Shown here: positions 53,003-63,587 of the stretch, piece by piece | Layout: each line of letters begins with the position of its first letter | Position numbering within the stretch: position 1 is the first letter of the stretch | Assembly: GCF_026013365.1 (NCBI RefSeq) | Contig: NZ_JAPDOE010000002.1 | Location: 992,001 to 1,056,000, forward strand | Source: Paenibacillus sp. LS1 | Lineage (GTDB): Bacteria; Bacillota; Bacilli; Paenibacillales; Paenibacillaceae | Reading direction: 5' to 3' | Length of the DNA: 64,000 nt | Position numbers and translations under genes: made by a program | Notes under the pieces: model-generated | What the model was told of the DNA's origin: nothing | Database searches by the model: none | The model's input: the letters and a program-made list of their open reading frames with translations, nothing else

Positions 53003-54544
53003 TTACAGGTTCACGTTTACACGGTTCGTATATGTTTTGCGTTTCTCAATCAATTGGTTCAGACCGTCCACATAGGCACGTGCACTTGCACCCAGTATAT
53101 CCGTGCTCACGCCACGACCTTGTACCGAAACCTGATTTTGAGTCAGCACAACATGTACTTCACCCAATGCATCCTTACCGTGCGTTACCGATTTGATGGA
53201 ATAGTCAGACAAAGTTACCTCTTCCCCACTCACCAGATCAATCGCATTGTAGATTGCATCTACCGATCCATTACCCTCTGCTTGCTTCTCAACCGTATCC
53301 CCGTCAAGCGTCGCAATGCGAACTTTGGCCGTTGGTACCGATTCATCTCCGTACGTAACGAAGATCGATTCCAGTTTATACACCTCAGGTGCATCCTGCA
53401 ATTTCTCTTCAATTACCGCGAGCAGATCTTCGTCAGTCACTTCTTTCTTCTTATCAGCCAGATCTTTGAACTGGGCAAAAGCACGATTCAACGCTTCTTC
53501 TTCCAGCTCATATCCCAGATCAATCAACCGCTCACGGAACGCATGACGACCGGAATGTTTGCCCAGTACGAGTTTACTTTCTTTCAGACCAATGGACTCT
53601 GGAGTCATGATCTCGTACGTGGTTTTTTCCTTCAGCATACCGTCTTGGTGAATGCCGGATTCATGTGCGAAGGCGTTTGCTCCAACAATGGCTTTGTTTC
53701 CAGGCACAACCATACCTGTCAAACGGCTAACCAGACGACTGGTCCGTGCAATCTCAGACAACTGCAGCGATGTTTTCGCCTGGAAAAATTCCTGACGTGT
53801 CTCCAGCGCCATAGCAATCTCTTCAATCGCCGTGTTCCCTGCACGTTCACCAATGCCATTGATCGTACCTTCGATCTGATCGGCTCCATTGAGAATGGCT
53901 GCAAGTGTGTTGGCTGTCGCCATACCCAAGTCATTATGACAGTGGGCACTCAGCTGTACCTTTTCAATACCGTGCACATTCTCCTTGAGATGTTTGAAAA
54001 TGTTTCCGTATTCATATGGGCTCAGGTAGCCGACCGTATCCGGAATATTCACCACGGCCGCACCCTCTTCAACAGCCATATTCACCATTTCTACGAGGAA
54101 ATCATACTCGGTACGACCTGCATCCTCAAGTGAGAATTCGATCTTCGAGAATGTTTTCTTCGCATAACGAATTGCGGAACGAGCTGTATCCAGTACTTGC
54201 GCTTTGTCCATACGCAATTTATGTTGACGGTGAATAGGTGAAGTTGCCAGGAAAACGTGGATGCACGGATCCTGTGCACCTTTAAGTGCTTCCTTAACTG
54301 CATCAATATCTTGCTCTCTGGAACGGGACAAGCCAATTACGGTCACATTTTTGACCGCATTTGCGACTGCATTGACAGCTGCCAGGTCGCCTGGAGATGC
54401 CGCCGGGAAACCAGTTTCCATCCGGTCAATGCCAAGCCGCTCGAGCTGATGGGCAATTTCCACCTTTTCACGAGTGTTCAGATTGACTCCCGGGGATTGC
54501 TCTCCATCACGCAGCGTTGTGTCAAATACATAGATTTTACGCAC
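53003..54544 (-). CDS. leuA: 2-isopropylmalate synthase
   Basis: LeuA condenses acetyl-CoA with 2-ketoisovalerate, the first committed step to leucine. The 513-residue protein has the HMGL-like barrel with FDTTLRDGEQSPGVNLN, LSAHCHNDLGMATANTLAAI (metal HxH) and GERAGNTAIEEIAMAL, then the C-terminal regulatory domain (about 390-513) that binds leucine. I chose GTG 54544, 8 nt after AGGAGG; the frame is open for 23 further codons upstream. It is the last gene of the ilvB-ilvN-ilvC-leuA transcript. Confidence 0.95.
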   Translation of the reverse strand: MRKIYVFDTTLRDGEQSPGVNLNTREKVEIAHQLERLGIDRMETGFPAASPGDLAAVNAVANAVKNVTVIGLSRSREQDIDAVKEALKGAQDPCIHVFLATSPIHRQHKLRMDKAQVLDTARSAIRYAKKTFSKIEFSLEDAGRTEYDFLVEMVNMAVEEGAAVVNIPDTVGYLSPYEYGNIFKHLKENVHGIEKVQLSAHCHNDLGMATANTLAAILNGADQIEGTINGIGERAGNTAIEEIAMALETRQEFFQAKTSLQLSEIARTSRLVSRLTGMVVPGNKAIVGANAFAHESGIHQDGMLKEKTTYEIMTPESIGLKESKLVLGKHSGRHAFRERLIDLGYELEEEALNRAFAQFKDLADKKKEVTDEDLLAVIEEKLQDAPEVYKLESIFVTYGDESVPTAKVRIATLDGDTVEKQAEGNGSVDAIYNAIDLVSGEEVTLSDYSIKSVTHGKDALGEVHVVLTQNQVSVQGRGVSTDILGASARAYVDGLNQLIEKRKTYTNRVNVNL

Positions 54545-54683
54545 GCTTCGCACCTCCTGTACTTGTATTATATTGTTTCTCTGAACCAGCAATAGCGGCT
54601 CACGCATAAGCACGGCCGCTATTCCCAGTTAAAGCTCTAAGTTTACTTGAATGCCTTAAAGTGCATGTTTTAAAATTTAATGC

Positions 54684-55807
<1,124 letters not shown>

Positions 55808-55940
55808 CGGGAATGTAGCTATATTTTCAAGCGTTACATCACTAAAATGTTACATTACAACTGTTAAGGGACTGACACTCTCACATAAGATCAACTATAT
55901 ATGTTAGCTAACCGTCGCCCCTTTTTTATTCATTATAACC

Positions 55941-56423
55941 TTATACGTTGCCGCGTACCAATGCAGTTATGCCTGTACGAGATAATTCGCGAATGCCGTA
56001 TGGCTTGAGCAATTCAATCATCGCATCAATTTTATCCGTATCTCCGACTACCTGGACAATCAGGCTGCCTGGACCAACATCTACAACGGATGCGCGGAAT
56101 GTTTCCACCACACCCAGAATTTCTGGACGTTCGGAAGGCTCAGCTTTTACCTTAATCAATGCAAGTTCACGAGCTACCATCGGTTTCAGGCTGAAATCAA
56201 CCACTTTAATGACATCGATGATTTTGTACAATTGTTTCTCAATCTGCTCCAGTGTTTTATCGTCACCAATGGTGACAATAACCATCCGGGAGAGTCCGGG
56301 TTCTTCCGATTGACCTACTGTAATACTCTCAATGTTAAATCCGCGTCGACCGAACAACCCTGATACACGCTGAAGGACACCTGGCTGATCGTTTACCAAT
56401 ATTGAAATCGTATGTCTAATCAT
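55941..56423 (-). CDS. ilvN: Acetolactate synthase small (regulatory) subunit
   Basis: This is the 160-residue regulatory subunit with an N-terminal ACT domain (TISILVNDQPGVLQRVSGLF, GFNIESITVGQSEEPGLSRM) and a C-terminal ACT-like domain. It binds valine to feed back on IlvB. The start overlaps the ilvB stop by 4 nt, so the subunits are translationally coupled. Confidence 0.95.
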   Translation of the reverse strand: MIRHTISILVNDQPGVLQRVSGLFGRRGFNIESITVGQSEEPGLSRMVIVTIGDDKTLEQIEKQLYKIIDVIKVVDFSLKPMVARELALIKVKAEPSERPEILGVVETFRASVVDVGPGSLIVQVVGDTDKIDAMIELLKPYGIRELSRTGITALVRGNV

Positions 56424-58171
56424 TCCTCAGCATCCCCCATCAACATTTGATCAATTGTTGCCCCCTGCGGAACCATTGGATACACATTTTCATCCTTGCG
56501 TACTACGAATTCGACAACGACTGGTCCTGGTGTATCCAGAGCTTCCTGCCAAGCACGCGCCGCTTCTTCTTTATTCGTTGCACGCAATCCTTTCACGCCA
56601 TATGCTTCAGCCAGTTTTACAAAATCCGGACTTCCTGCCAGATCAATGTGGCTGTAACGGTTCTCATAGATGAGTTCCTGCCATTGGCGAACCATTCCGA
56701 GTACCTGATTGTTAATGATCACAATTTTTACCGGTATATTGTTAATGGCACAGATTGCGAGTTCTTGGGAACACATCTGCATTCCGCCATCACCGTTAAT
56801 GGAGATAACGAGTCTGTCCGGATTGGCCATCTGAGCACCAATGGCAGAAGGGAATCCAAAGCCCATCGTTCCGAGACCACCCGAAGTTACCCATGAACGT
56901 GGTTGATTAAACTTATAATATTGTGCTGCCCACATCTGATGTTGTCCCACATCCGTAGTCACAATCGCTTCACCTTTGGTTGTATCATTCAACATTTCAA
57001 CAACCCACTGCGGTTTCAGCACTTCGTCTGAATCCGTATAGCTGTAAGGCTTCTCTTGTTTCCACTGCTTGATCTGGTCTCTCCATGCATCTGCACGCTC
57101 TGCACGTCCAACTTCTTTGTTGGCTATTTCAAGTACCGTCTTCACATCACCAACGATTGGAATATCGGTTGCAATGTTTTTACCAATCTCAGCCGGATCA
57201 ATATCGATATGAACGATTTTGGCATGTGGAGCGAATCCGTCAAGCTTACCCGTTACCCGATCATCGAATCGTGCCCCGATGTTAATCAGCAGATCCGACT
57301 GTTGGATGGCCAGGTTGGATGTGTATGTTCCGTGCATTCCCGGCATCCCTGTCCATAGTTCATGCCCACTTGGGAATGCACCAAGACCCAGAAGGGTTGT
57401 CGTAATTGGAATGCCTGTCTTCTCAACAAACTCGAACAGTTCTTCATGTCCTCCCGAGTATACCACACCGCCACCGGCCAGAATCATTGGACGTTCTGCT
57501 TCCTGAATGGCCTGAGCCAAACGGTCAACTTGCAGTTTGTTTGGTACTGTCCGTGGATTGTACCCTCTTAATGTAACAGGTTCAGTACTCGGTTCAAACA
57601 AGGTTTTGTTGGCTGAGACATCTTTCGGAATGTCGATCAGTACAGGACCTTTACGGCCGGTGTTGGCAATATGGAATGCCTCATGAATGATACTCGACAA
57701 ATCTTTAACATCTTTTACCAGATAGCTGTGTTTGGTGATCGGCATTGTAATCCCGGTAATATCCGCTTCCTGGAAAGCATCCGAGCCAATCAGGCTGGAA
57801 TTGACATTTCCCGTAATGACAACCAGCGGCACGGAATCCATATATGCCGTGGCTATTCCAGTAACCAGATTGGTTGCTCCCGGCCCGGAGGTAGCGATAC
57901 AAACACCGACTTTGCCGCTTGCACGTGCATATCCGTCAGCTGCATGAATTGCACCTTGTTCGTGACGGGTTAAGACGTGTTTGAAGTCCTCGAAACCATA
58001 CATTGCATCGTAAATGTACAACACTGCGCCACCCGGGTAACCAAATACGCAATCCACACCTTCAAGCAACAAGCTTCTCAGCAAAATCTCGGAACCGCTA
58101 ATGACCTCCGGCTTCATCCATTTTTCACGTAATTCATCTGTCGATCGTACTTCTGGAATTTGAGCTCCCAT
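56420..58171 (-). CDS. ilvB: Acetolactate synthase large subunit
   Basis: IlvB is the TPP-, FAD- and Mg-dependent catalytic subunit for the first common step of valine, leucine and isoleucine synthesis. The 583-residue protein has the catalytic glutamate region FGYPGGAVLYIYDAM ... TRHEQGAIHAADGYARASG, GVCIATSGPGATNLVTGIAT, the FAD domain in the middle, and the TPP motif GDGGMQMCSQELAICAINNI. ATG follows GAGAGGAGGA. The leader upstream is a leucine T-box. Confidence 0.96.
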   Translation of the reverse strand: MGAQIPEVRSTDELREKWMKPEVISGSEILLRSLLLEGVDCVFGYPGGAVLYIYDAMYGFEDFKHVLTRHEQGAIHAADGYARASGKVGVCIATSGPGATNLVTGIATAYMDSVPLVVITGNVNSSLIGSDAFQEADITGITMPITKHSYLVKDVKDLSSIIHEAFHIANTGRKGPVLIDIPKDVSANKTLFEPSTEPVTLRGYNPRTVPNKLQVDRLAQAIQEAERPMILAGGGVVYSGGHEELFEFVEKTGIPITTTLLGLGAFPSGHELWTGMPGMHGTYTSNLAIQQSDLLINIGARFDDRVTGKLDGFAPHAKIVHIDIDPAEIGKNIATDIPIVGDVKTVLEIANKEVGRAERADAWRDQIKQWKQEKPYSYTDSDEVLKPQWVVEMLNDTTKGEAIVTTDVGQHQMWAAQYYKFNQPRSWVTSGGLGTMGFGFPSAIGAQMANPDRLVISINGDGGMQMCSQELAICAINNIPVKIVIINNQVLGMVRQWQELIYENRYSHIDLAGSPDFVKLAEAYGVKGLRATNKEEAARAWQEALDTPGPVVVEFVVRKDENVYPMVPQGATIDQMLMGDAEE

Positions 58172-58209
58172 TAGTCATCCTCCTCTCGAAATTTACACCA
58201 TTCTGACAT

Positions 58210-58610
58210 TTAAAGTTACAAAAAAAACCTTCCATCCCCTGCAAACAAGTTCATGCTTGCGAGGGACGAAAGGTTATCGCTTCCGTGGTACCACCCAACT
58301 TTGTCCGAAATTTCGCAATAACGGACCTTACCAGGTACAACAAAACGAATAGCTCAAACGAACATAGTCGTTTCCCATACCTGTTGTCTGTAACGCAGAC
58401 ATACGATTTTCCCTAATACGCGAAAGGAGTGACATCCAGTGCTTTTCAGGAAAACAGCTCCGAGGTGAGCTCGTATATAAGGGATAATGGTGGTGGTTTC
58501 AGCAATTCCAGCCACTCTCTGAGCAAAAGAGCCCTTAAAACTTCGTCCTCTTCATAGCCGATGAAATATTCTCGTTAAATGTTAGGAACATTATATGATT
58601 CCTCTAACCG
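58210..58610 (-). promoter_or_regulatory. T-box leader of the ilv-leu operon, specifier CUC (Leu)
   Basis: On the minus strand the leader has stem I elements (GAAGAGGACGAAG, a GCTG loop), the specifier segment ACGAGCTCACCTCGGAGC with CTC as the Leu codon in the same place as TTC in the pheS leader, the T-box core GGGTGGTACCACGG (58284-58297), and a terminator hairpin AACCTT...AAGGTT with eight T (58219-58275). The whole operon should respond to uncharged tRNA-Leu, as in B. subtilis. Confidence 0.93.
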
Positions 58611-58772
58611 ATAAGTCAATACCTGTTTTGCATAAAAATTCAGAGCACCTTCCATCCTCCCTCTTCAGCCTTTAAGGTTGCCCTAATCCCAGCGCTTCAT
58701 TCAGTCACCTTTTATCTTGCTTCGGGCATAGGATATACGAGCAGCACGACTGGTCCTGAAAGGAGGCTCCGC

Positions 58773-59219
58773 ATGGTGATTCGGCAACGCACATCCAAGC
58801 TGGATGATGGCGCCATCATGAAGCTGATTGACACTCAACTTGTGCCTCTCTCACACATGAGTGAAAAAGAAATTAATAAAATACGCAAAGAAATACCCCT
58901 GCGAATGAACAGGGGCATAACCTTTGTTGTCTCGCCGGAGCCAGACAAAGCTGCTGTCGCATTCATCCATTTTCTCATGCATGGGGAACTTCTATATGTC
59001 GATATGATGGCTGTTAGTCCGAAAGAGCAACGCAAACGTTACGGGCAAACTTTGTTACTCAAAGCAGAGAGCTTTGCGGCATCGCGGGGTTGTAAAAGAT
59101 CGAAAGTCATGGTGGATGAAGGCAATACCAAAGGACTTCAGTTTTATCAAAAAAATGGATATCATGCGATTCGATACGTTATGATAAGCCGCTGCTACGA
59201 ATTGGAAAAAACACTATAG
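58773..59219 (+). CDS. GNAT-family N-acetyltransferase
   Basis: The 148-residue protein has the GNAT acetyl-CoA-binding motif A, LYVDMMAVSPKEQRKRYGQT followed by LLLKAESFAASRGC (the Q-x-x-G-x-G/A variant reads QRKRYGQ), and motif B NTKGLQFYQKNGYHAIRYVM. The substrate is unknown. ATG follows GAAAGGAGG. It converges with the Gly/Pro/Tyr-rich protein gene, 6 nt apart, without a terminator between them. Confidence 0.83.
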   Translation: MVIRQRTSKLDDGAIMKLIDTQLVPLSHMSEKEINKIRKEIPLRMNRGITFVVSPEPDKAAVAFIHFLMHGELLYVDMMAVSPKEQRKRYGQTLLLKAESFAASRGCKRSKVMVDEGNTKGLQFYQKNGYHAIRYVMISRCYELEKTL

Positions 59220-59225
59220 AATGTC

Positions 59226-59615
59226 CTAGAAAAATCCTGGCGGGCGTGGACCTGGACCATAAGGACCGAATCCAGGACCAGGTCCATATCCACCACCAGG
59301 TCCTCCAGGTCCATATCCCGGTCCGTAGCCTGGACCATATCCAGGGCCTGGTTTTGGTCCAGGTCCATATCCGGGACCGAAGCCGGGACCACCTCCATAA
59401 GCATAAGGCAGTGTGGCAATAGCAAGCAGATCAAACAATACCAGTGGCAGAATCGCTTTTGTACGTACTTTTTTGCCATTCAAACGCTTGAGTACCAGTT
59501 TGTTGCCCGATACTTTCAACAGCTTTCCCGTAACCCGAGTGCCGTCTTTTTTGATTGCAACAATATTTTTGCCTATTAATTTCATCGCTTCATCACGCGT
59601 AACTTGTTGTTTCAT
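59226..59615 (-). CDS. Gly/Pro/Tyr-rich repeat protein with SH3-like N-terminus
   Basis: Residues 1-60 form a small basic domain (GKNIVAIKKDGTRVTGKLLK, NKLVLKRLNGKKVRTKAILP) with the look of an SH3-like or Lsm-like barrel. Then comes a hydrophobic stretch (LVLFDLLAIATLPYAYGG), and the last ~55 residues are tandem G-P-G-Y-G-P-type units. Low-complexity tails like this are frequent in Bacillus and Paenibacillus spore-surface proteins, but I have no direct evidence for that role. ATG follows GGAGGAGGGG. Confidence 0.7.
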   Translation of the reverse strand: MKQQVTRDEAMKLIGKNIVAIKKDGTRVTGKLLKVSGNKLVLKRLNGKKVRTKAILPLVLFDLLAIATLPYAYGGGPGFGPGYGPGPKPGPGYGPGYGPGYGPGGPGGGYGPGPGFGPYGPGPRPPGFF

Positions 59616-59766
59616 ACTTTCCCCTCCTCCTCGGATCGTTCAAAACAGTGTATTCGTCCATGACTGGATTCGCCTGTTTCTTTGTCCCTACCTGAAAATA
59701 TGGGTATCTGCACGAGAACCAAGTTAAGCGTGTCAAAGTCGATGGGCGTTCATAAAAACAAAAAAA

Positions 59767-59785
59767 AGGCCCGCACAAAGCGGAC
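59767..59785 (-). terminator. Terminator after the nup operon
   Basis: GGTCCGC/GCGGGCC stem with a 5-nt loop (one G-T pair), followed on the minus strand by seven T, about 45 nt beyond the nupQ stop. Confidence 0.85.
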
Positions 59786-59830
59786 CCTTTATCAAAACTC
59801 TGAATAGCTAAACTGATATGGAGAAGGTTG

Positions 59831-60793
59831 TTACCTTTTACCCGGATCATATGCTTCACCGAGTGCAGACGGAGCCGAAGAACGTCCAACCGCTGCAACG
59901 AGAACGATGATGGTAAGCAGGTAAGGCAACATAAAAATAATTTCCTGGGGAATACTTTGTGACCATTCGAACAACTGTACATAGTTTCGGATCGCTTGTG
60001 AGAATCCGAAGAACACAGCAGCACCAAAGGCACCAATCGGGTTCCACTTACCAAAGATCATAGCTGCAATGGCAATATAACCTTGGCCGGAAACCGTATT
60101 GTGTGAGAATGTACCCGTAGTCGTCAACGTAATCGCAGCTCCACCAATAGCCGCAAGCGCACCACTGATCATAACGCCAATATAGCGATAACGAAGCACT
60201 TTAACGCCTACCGTATCAGCCGCACTTGGATGTTCACCAACAGAACGAAGGCGCAGACCAAATGGCGTTTTAAACATGATGTAATACGTCAGGAATACGA
60301 ATAACATGGCCAGATATGTCGTTGGATATACGTTCTTAAAGAAGGCTTCTCCAAGCAAAGGAATGTCTTTCAAGAATGGCACATCAAACTTGCTGAAGCC
60401 TTGAACCAACGGTGAATCACCAGAACCTTCAAACAACAGTTTAACCAAGTACAACGTACTTCCTGCTGCCAAAAAGTTAATAACGATACCACTGATAATC
60501 TGGTCTGCCTTAAATGTGATAGACGCAACGGCATGAATCAGAGATACCAGTACGCCCAATACAATCGCGAGCAAAACCCCCATCCAGGCCGATGTCGTTC
60601 CACCCATGCCCGCTTCTTGAGCATAATGCGCCCCGATTCCAGCTGCAAAGGCACCAAAGACCATAAAACCTTCAAGTCCAAGGTTGGTTACACCTGATTT
60701 TTCCGAAAAAATTCCGCCGAGTGATGCAAAAATCAATGCCGTAGCAAAGACAAGCGTCGTATTGATAATTTGCCCAATTGTCAACAAGTCCAT
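59831..60793 (-). CDS. nupQ: Nucleoside ABC transporter permease (NupQ-like)
   Basis: The 320-residue protein has eight to ten hydrophobic helices and the BPD_transp_2 permease motifs ITFKADQIISGIVINFLAAG and RLRSVGEHPSAADTVGVKVL. It is the second permease of a BmpA-type nucleoside importer, in the order of B. subtilis nupN-O-P-Q (guanosine and other nucleosides). It directly abuts nupP (stop and start adjacent). Confidence 0.88.
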   Translation of the reverse strand: MDLLTIGQIINTTLVFATALIFASLGGIFSEKSGVTNLGLEGFMVFGAFAAGIGAHYAQEAGMGGTTSAWMGVLLAIVLGVLVSLIHAVASITFKADQIISGIVINFLAAGSTLYLVKLLFEGSGDSPLVQGFSKFDVPFLKDIPLLGEAFFKNVYPTTYLAMLFVFLTYYIMFKTPFGLRLRSVGEHPSAADTVGVKVLRYRYIGVMISGALAAIGGAAITLTTTGTFSHNTVSGQGYIAIAAMIFGKWNPIGAFGAAVFFGFSQAIRNYVQLFEWSQSIPQEIIFMLPYLLTIIVLVAAVGRSSAPSALGEAYDPGKR

Positions 60794-61873
60794 CTACAAC
60801 ACCTTCTCTTTCTTACGCTTCGAATAGAACGGTTTAAGTATCCAGCGCACGATGCCTTGTGCCGCAATGAAGAAGATAATCGAACCGATCACAATCCGAA
60901 TAATCTCAGGCGGAACATCCGCAGCAAAACTCATACCTGCAGATCCGTACGTGAGGGTACCGAACAGCACTGCCCCCAATAACACCCCAAACGGATGATT
61001 CAAACCAATCAGGGCAACCGCAATTCCGTCAAAACCTGTTCCCGGTGAACCCGACATTACAGTCTGGTACTGGAACACCCCAAGCACCTGGAATGCACCA
61101 CCAAGACCGGCAAGCATACCACTGATGAACATCGCTTTTACGATATTTCGGTTAACATGCATACCTGCATATTCAGCCGCATTAGGGTTGTAACCTACCG
61201 CGCGGATTTCATAACCCTGTTTTGTTTTCCACATATAGATATAAAAGAGCACAGCCATCACAATGGCAATCAACGTTCCCATGTGTACACGGGAGTTGCC
61301 CATCAGTTCAGAGAGCCATGTCAAACTAATCGAAGCCGATTCGCTGATATTCACGGAACGATTCTCACCTTTTAACAGCAAGAATTGGCGAACGATAAGG
61401 TTGGCCAAATACAGACCAATCCAGTTCAACATGATACTACTGATAACTTCATTGACCCCACGTGCTGCTTTCAGATAACCAGCAATCGCGGCCCAAAGAC
61501 CACCAAACAATGCACCGGCAATCAAAGCCAGTGGCGCATGGAGGTAGATCGGCAAACCTGCAAACTTAACACCAACAAATGTTGCAGCTGTCATACCGAC
61601 GAGAAATTGACCTTCTCCCCCGATGTTGAACAGCCCTGCACGTGATGCAAATGCAAATGCAAGTCCAGTCATGATCAGTGGTGTCATTTCACGTACCGCT
61701 TCACCAAAGTTGTACATGTCTCCAAATACCTTGGTGAACAATGCGCCATAGGCTTCAATCGGATTGTAACCACCGATCAGCATGACAACCCCACCGAGAA
61801 TCAGACCCATAACAATGGCGACTACAGGCAAAATAAATGAATCTCGGGTAAACCATTTCAATACGTTATTCAT
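60794..61873 (-). CDS. nupP: Nucleoside ABC transporter permease (NupP-like)
   Basis: The 359-residue membrane protein has about ten helices and the paired permease motifs AARGVNEVISSIMLNWIGLY and YEIRAVGYNPNAAEYAGMHV. It forms the channel with NupQ. The start overlaps the nupO stop by 8 nt. Confidence 0.88.
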   Translation of the reverse strand: MNNVLKWFTRDSFILPVVAIVMGLILGGVVMLIGGYNPIEAYGALFTKVFGDMYNFGEAVREMTPLIMTGLAFAFASRAGLFNIGGEGQFLVGMTAATFVGVKFAGLPIYLHAPLALIAGALFGGLWAAIAGYLKAARGVNEVISSIMLNWIGLYLANLIVRQFLLLKGENRSVNISESASISLTWLSELMGNSRVHMGTLIAIVMAVLFYIYMWKTKQGYEIRAVGYNPNAAEYAGMHVNRNIVKAMFISGMLAGLGGAFQVLGVFQYQTVMSGSPGTGFDGIAVALIGLNHPFGVLLGAVLFGTLTYGSAGMSFAADVPPEIIRIVIGSIIFFIAAQGIVRWILKPFYSKRKKEKVL

Positions 61874-63404
61874 GCGCAGTACCTCTCTTTTGGGTGCTGC
61901 CCGCCATCATCAAGCCGAGCTCCCTGTCATTGGTTTCTTCCGGCAGCACCTCGCCAACGATCTGACCTTCATAGATAACAGCAATTCGGTCAGATACATT
62001 GATAATCTCATCAAGCTCAAATGAAATCAGCAGAACAGCCTTGCCTTGATCGCGTTGTGCAATCAATTGCTTTTGCACGAACTCAATAGCCCCTACGTCC
62101 AAACCACGCGTTGGTTGGGCAGCAATAAGCAGTTCAGGGTTTTTATCCACCTCACGGGCGATAATGGCCTTCTGCTGGTTTCCTCCGGACAAGGAACGAG
62201 CTTTGGTCTCGATGCTTGGTGTACGCACGTCAAATGCCTCCACAAGCCGCTTCGCCTGCTTTTTGATCGCATCGAAGTTAAGGAACCCTTTACGTGTGTA
62301 TGGTGCCTTATAGTACGATTCCAGAACAATATTTTCACTCACTGAAAAATCAAGTACAAGTCCGTGTTTATGTCGATCTTCCGGAATGTGGGCTACACCC
62401 GACTCCGAAATATGGCGCGGAGAATGATTGGACAGCTCCTTGCCCTCCAAACGAATCGAACCACTCTCGACTTTACGAAGTCCGGTAAGGGCTTCAATCA
62501 GTTCACTTTGACCGTTACCATCCACGCCTGCGATTCCGACAATCTCCCCCGCACGTACATTCAGGTTTAGTTGGTTCAGAACTGCAATGCCTTCTTTATT
62601 CTTGGCGGTTAGTTTGCTGACCTCGAGCACATTGGCTCCAGGTGTAGCCGGCTTTTTGTCCACTTTGAATGTGACATTCCGACCTACCATTTTCTCAGCC
62701 AGTTCATTTGGATTGGTTTCCGATGTTTTGACCGAATCAATCACTTTACCTCGACGGATAATCGTTACCGTGTCAGAGATCTCCATGATCTCTTTCAGTT
62801 TGTGCGTGATCAGAATAATCGATTTGCCTTCGGCAACGAGCTTCTTCATGATGGTCATCAGTTCTTTGATCTCTTGAGGAGTCAATACGGCTGTAGGCTC
62901 GTCAAAAATCAAAATATCTGCACCGCGATACAACGTTTTAACAATCTCTACACGTTGCTGCATTCCGACAGAGATATCATGAATTTTGGCATGAGGATTC
63001 ACCTTGAGTCCATACTGTTCGGACAGACGCTGAACTTCAGCAGCTGCTTTTTTATAGTTAATATTGAGACCCTTCGTTGGTTCAGATCCCAAAATAATGT
63101 TCTCTGTTACCGTGAACGGCTGTACAAGCTTAAAGTGCTGATGCACCATGCCGATGCCAAGATCGATCGCTCGGTTAGGGCTGTCGATGATGACAGGCTT
63201 GCCATTCACTTCAATGGAACCTTCATCTGGCTGATAGAGACCAAATACAATATTCATCAACGTTGACTTACCAGCGCCATTTTCGCCCAGTAGCGCATGG
63301 ATCTCGCCTTTACGAAGCTGAAGGCTGATGGCGTCGTTGGCAACAATGCCTGGGAAACGCTTCGTAATTTGTTTTAACTCAACGACGGGGGTTGCTGCAC
63401 CCAT
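61866..63404 (-). CDS. nupO: Nucleoside ABC transporter ATPase (NupO-like)
   Basis: This 512-residue protein carries two ABC domains in one chain, as in sugar and nucleoside importers. First domain: ALLGENGAGKSTLMNIVFGL, signature ISVGMQQRVEIVKTLY, Walker B ILIFDEPTAVLTPQE. Second domain lacks a normal Walker A (GIAGVDGNGQSELIEALTGL) but has LSGGNQQKAIIAREVD and LLIAAQPTRGLDVGAIEF. The degenerate site is usual for this family. It energises the NupP/NupQ channel. Confidence 0.93.
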   Translation of the reverse strand: MGAATPVVELKQITKRFPGIVANDAISLQLRKGEIHALLGENGAGKSTLMNIVFGLYQPDEGSIEVNGKPVIIDSPNRAIDLGIGMVHQHFKLVQPFTVTENIILGSEPTKGLNINYKKAAAEVQRLSEQYGLKVNPHAKIHDISVGMQQRVEIVKTLYRGADILIFDEPTAVLTPQEIKELMTIMKKLVAEGKSIILITHKLKEIMEISDTVTIIRRGKVIDSVKTSETNPNELAEKMVGRNVTFKVDKKPATPGANVLEVSKLTAKNKEGIAVLNQLNLNVRAGEIVGIAGVDGNGQSELIEALTGLRKVESGSIRLEGKELSNHSPRHISESGVAHIPEDRHKHGLVLDFSVSENIVLESYYKAPYTRKGFLNFDAIKKQAKRLVEAFDVRTPSIETKARSLSGGNQQKAIIAREVDKNPELLIAAQPTRGLDVGAIEFVQKQLIAQRDQGKAVLLISFELDEIINVSDRIAVIYEGQIVGEVLPEETNDRELGLMMAGSTQKRGTAHE

Positions 63405-63451
63405 GTAATCACCCTTATAACTGATATAGTGTGGTTCCGCAAACGAAAGAA

Positions 63452-63555
63452 AAGCTCCTACCGGAGCGTTGATACACAGTGACCTTGTACAATTGTTATG
63501 ATGACTTGATCAAATGTTCCTGTTCTTGCAGTCATAAGGCCGGTCAAGACCGGCC
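63452..63555 (-). promoter_or_regulatory. Hairpins between nupN and nupO
   Basis: Two stem-loops lie in the 183-bp gap: a perfect 8-bp palindromic stem GGCCGGTC-aa-GACCGGCC (63538-63555), and GCTCC/GGAGC (63454-63467). Neither has a T run. Such hairpins after binding-protein genes usually protect the upstream mRNA and make the binding protein more abundant than the transporter. Confidence 0.5.
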
Positions 63556-63587
63556 CCAATGATTATTCTTTTGCTACGAAGATCAAA

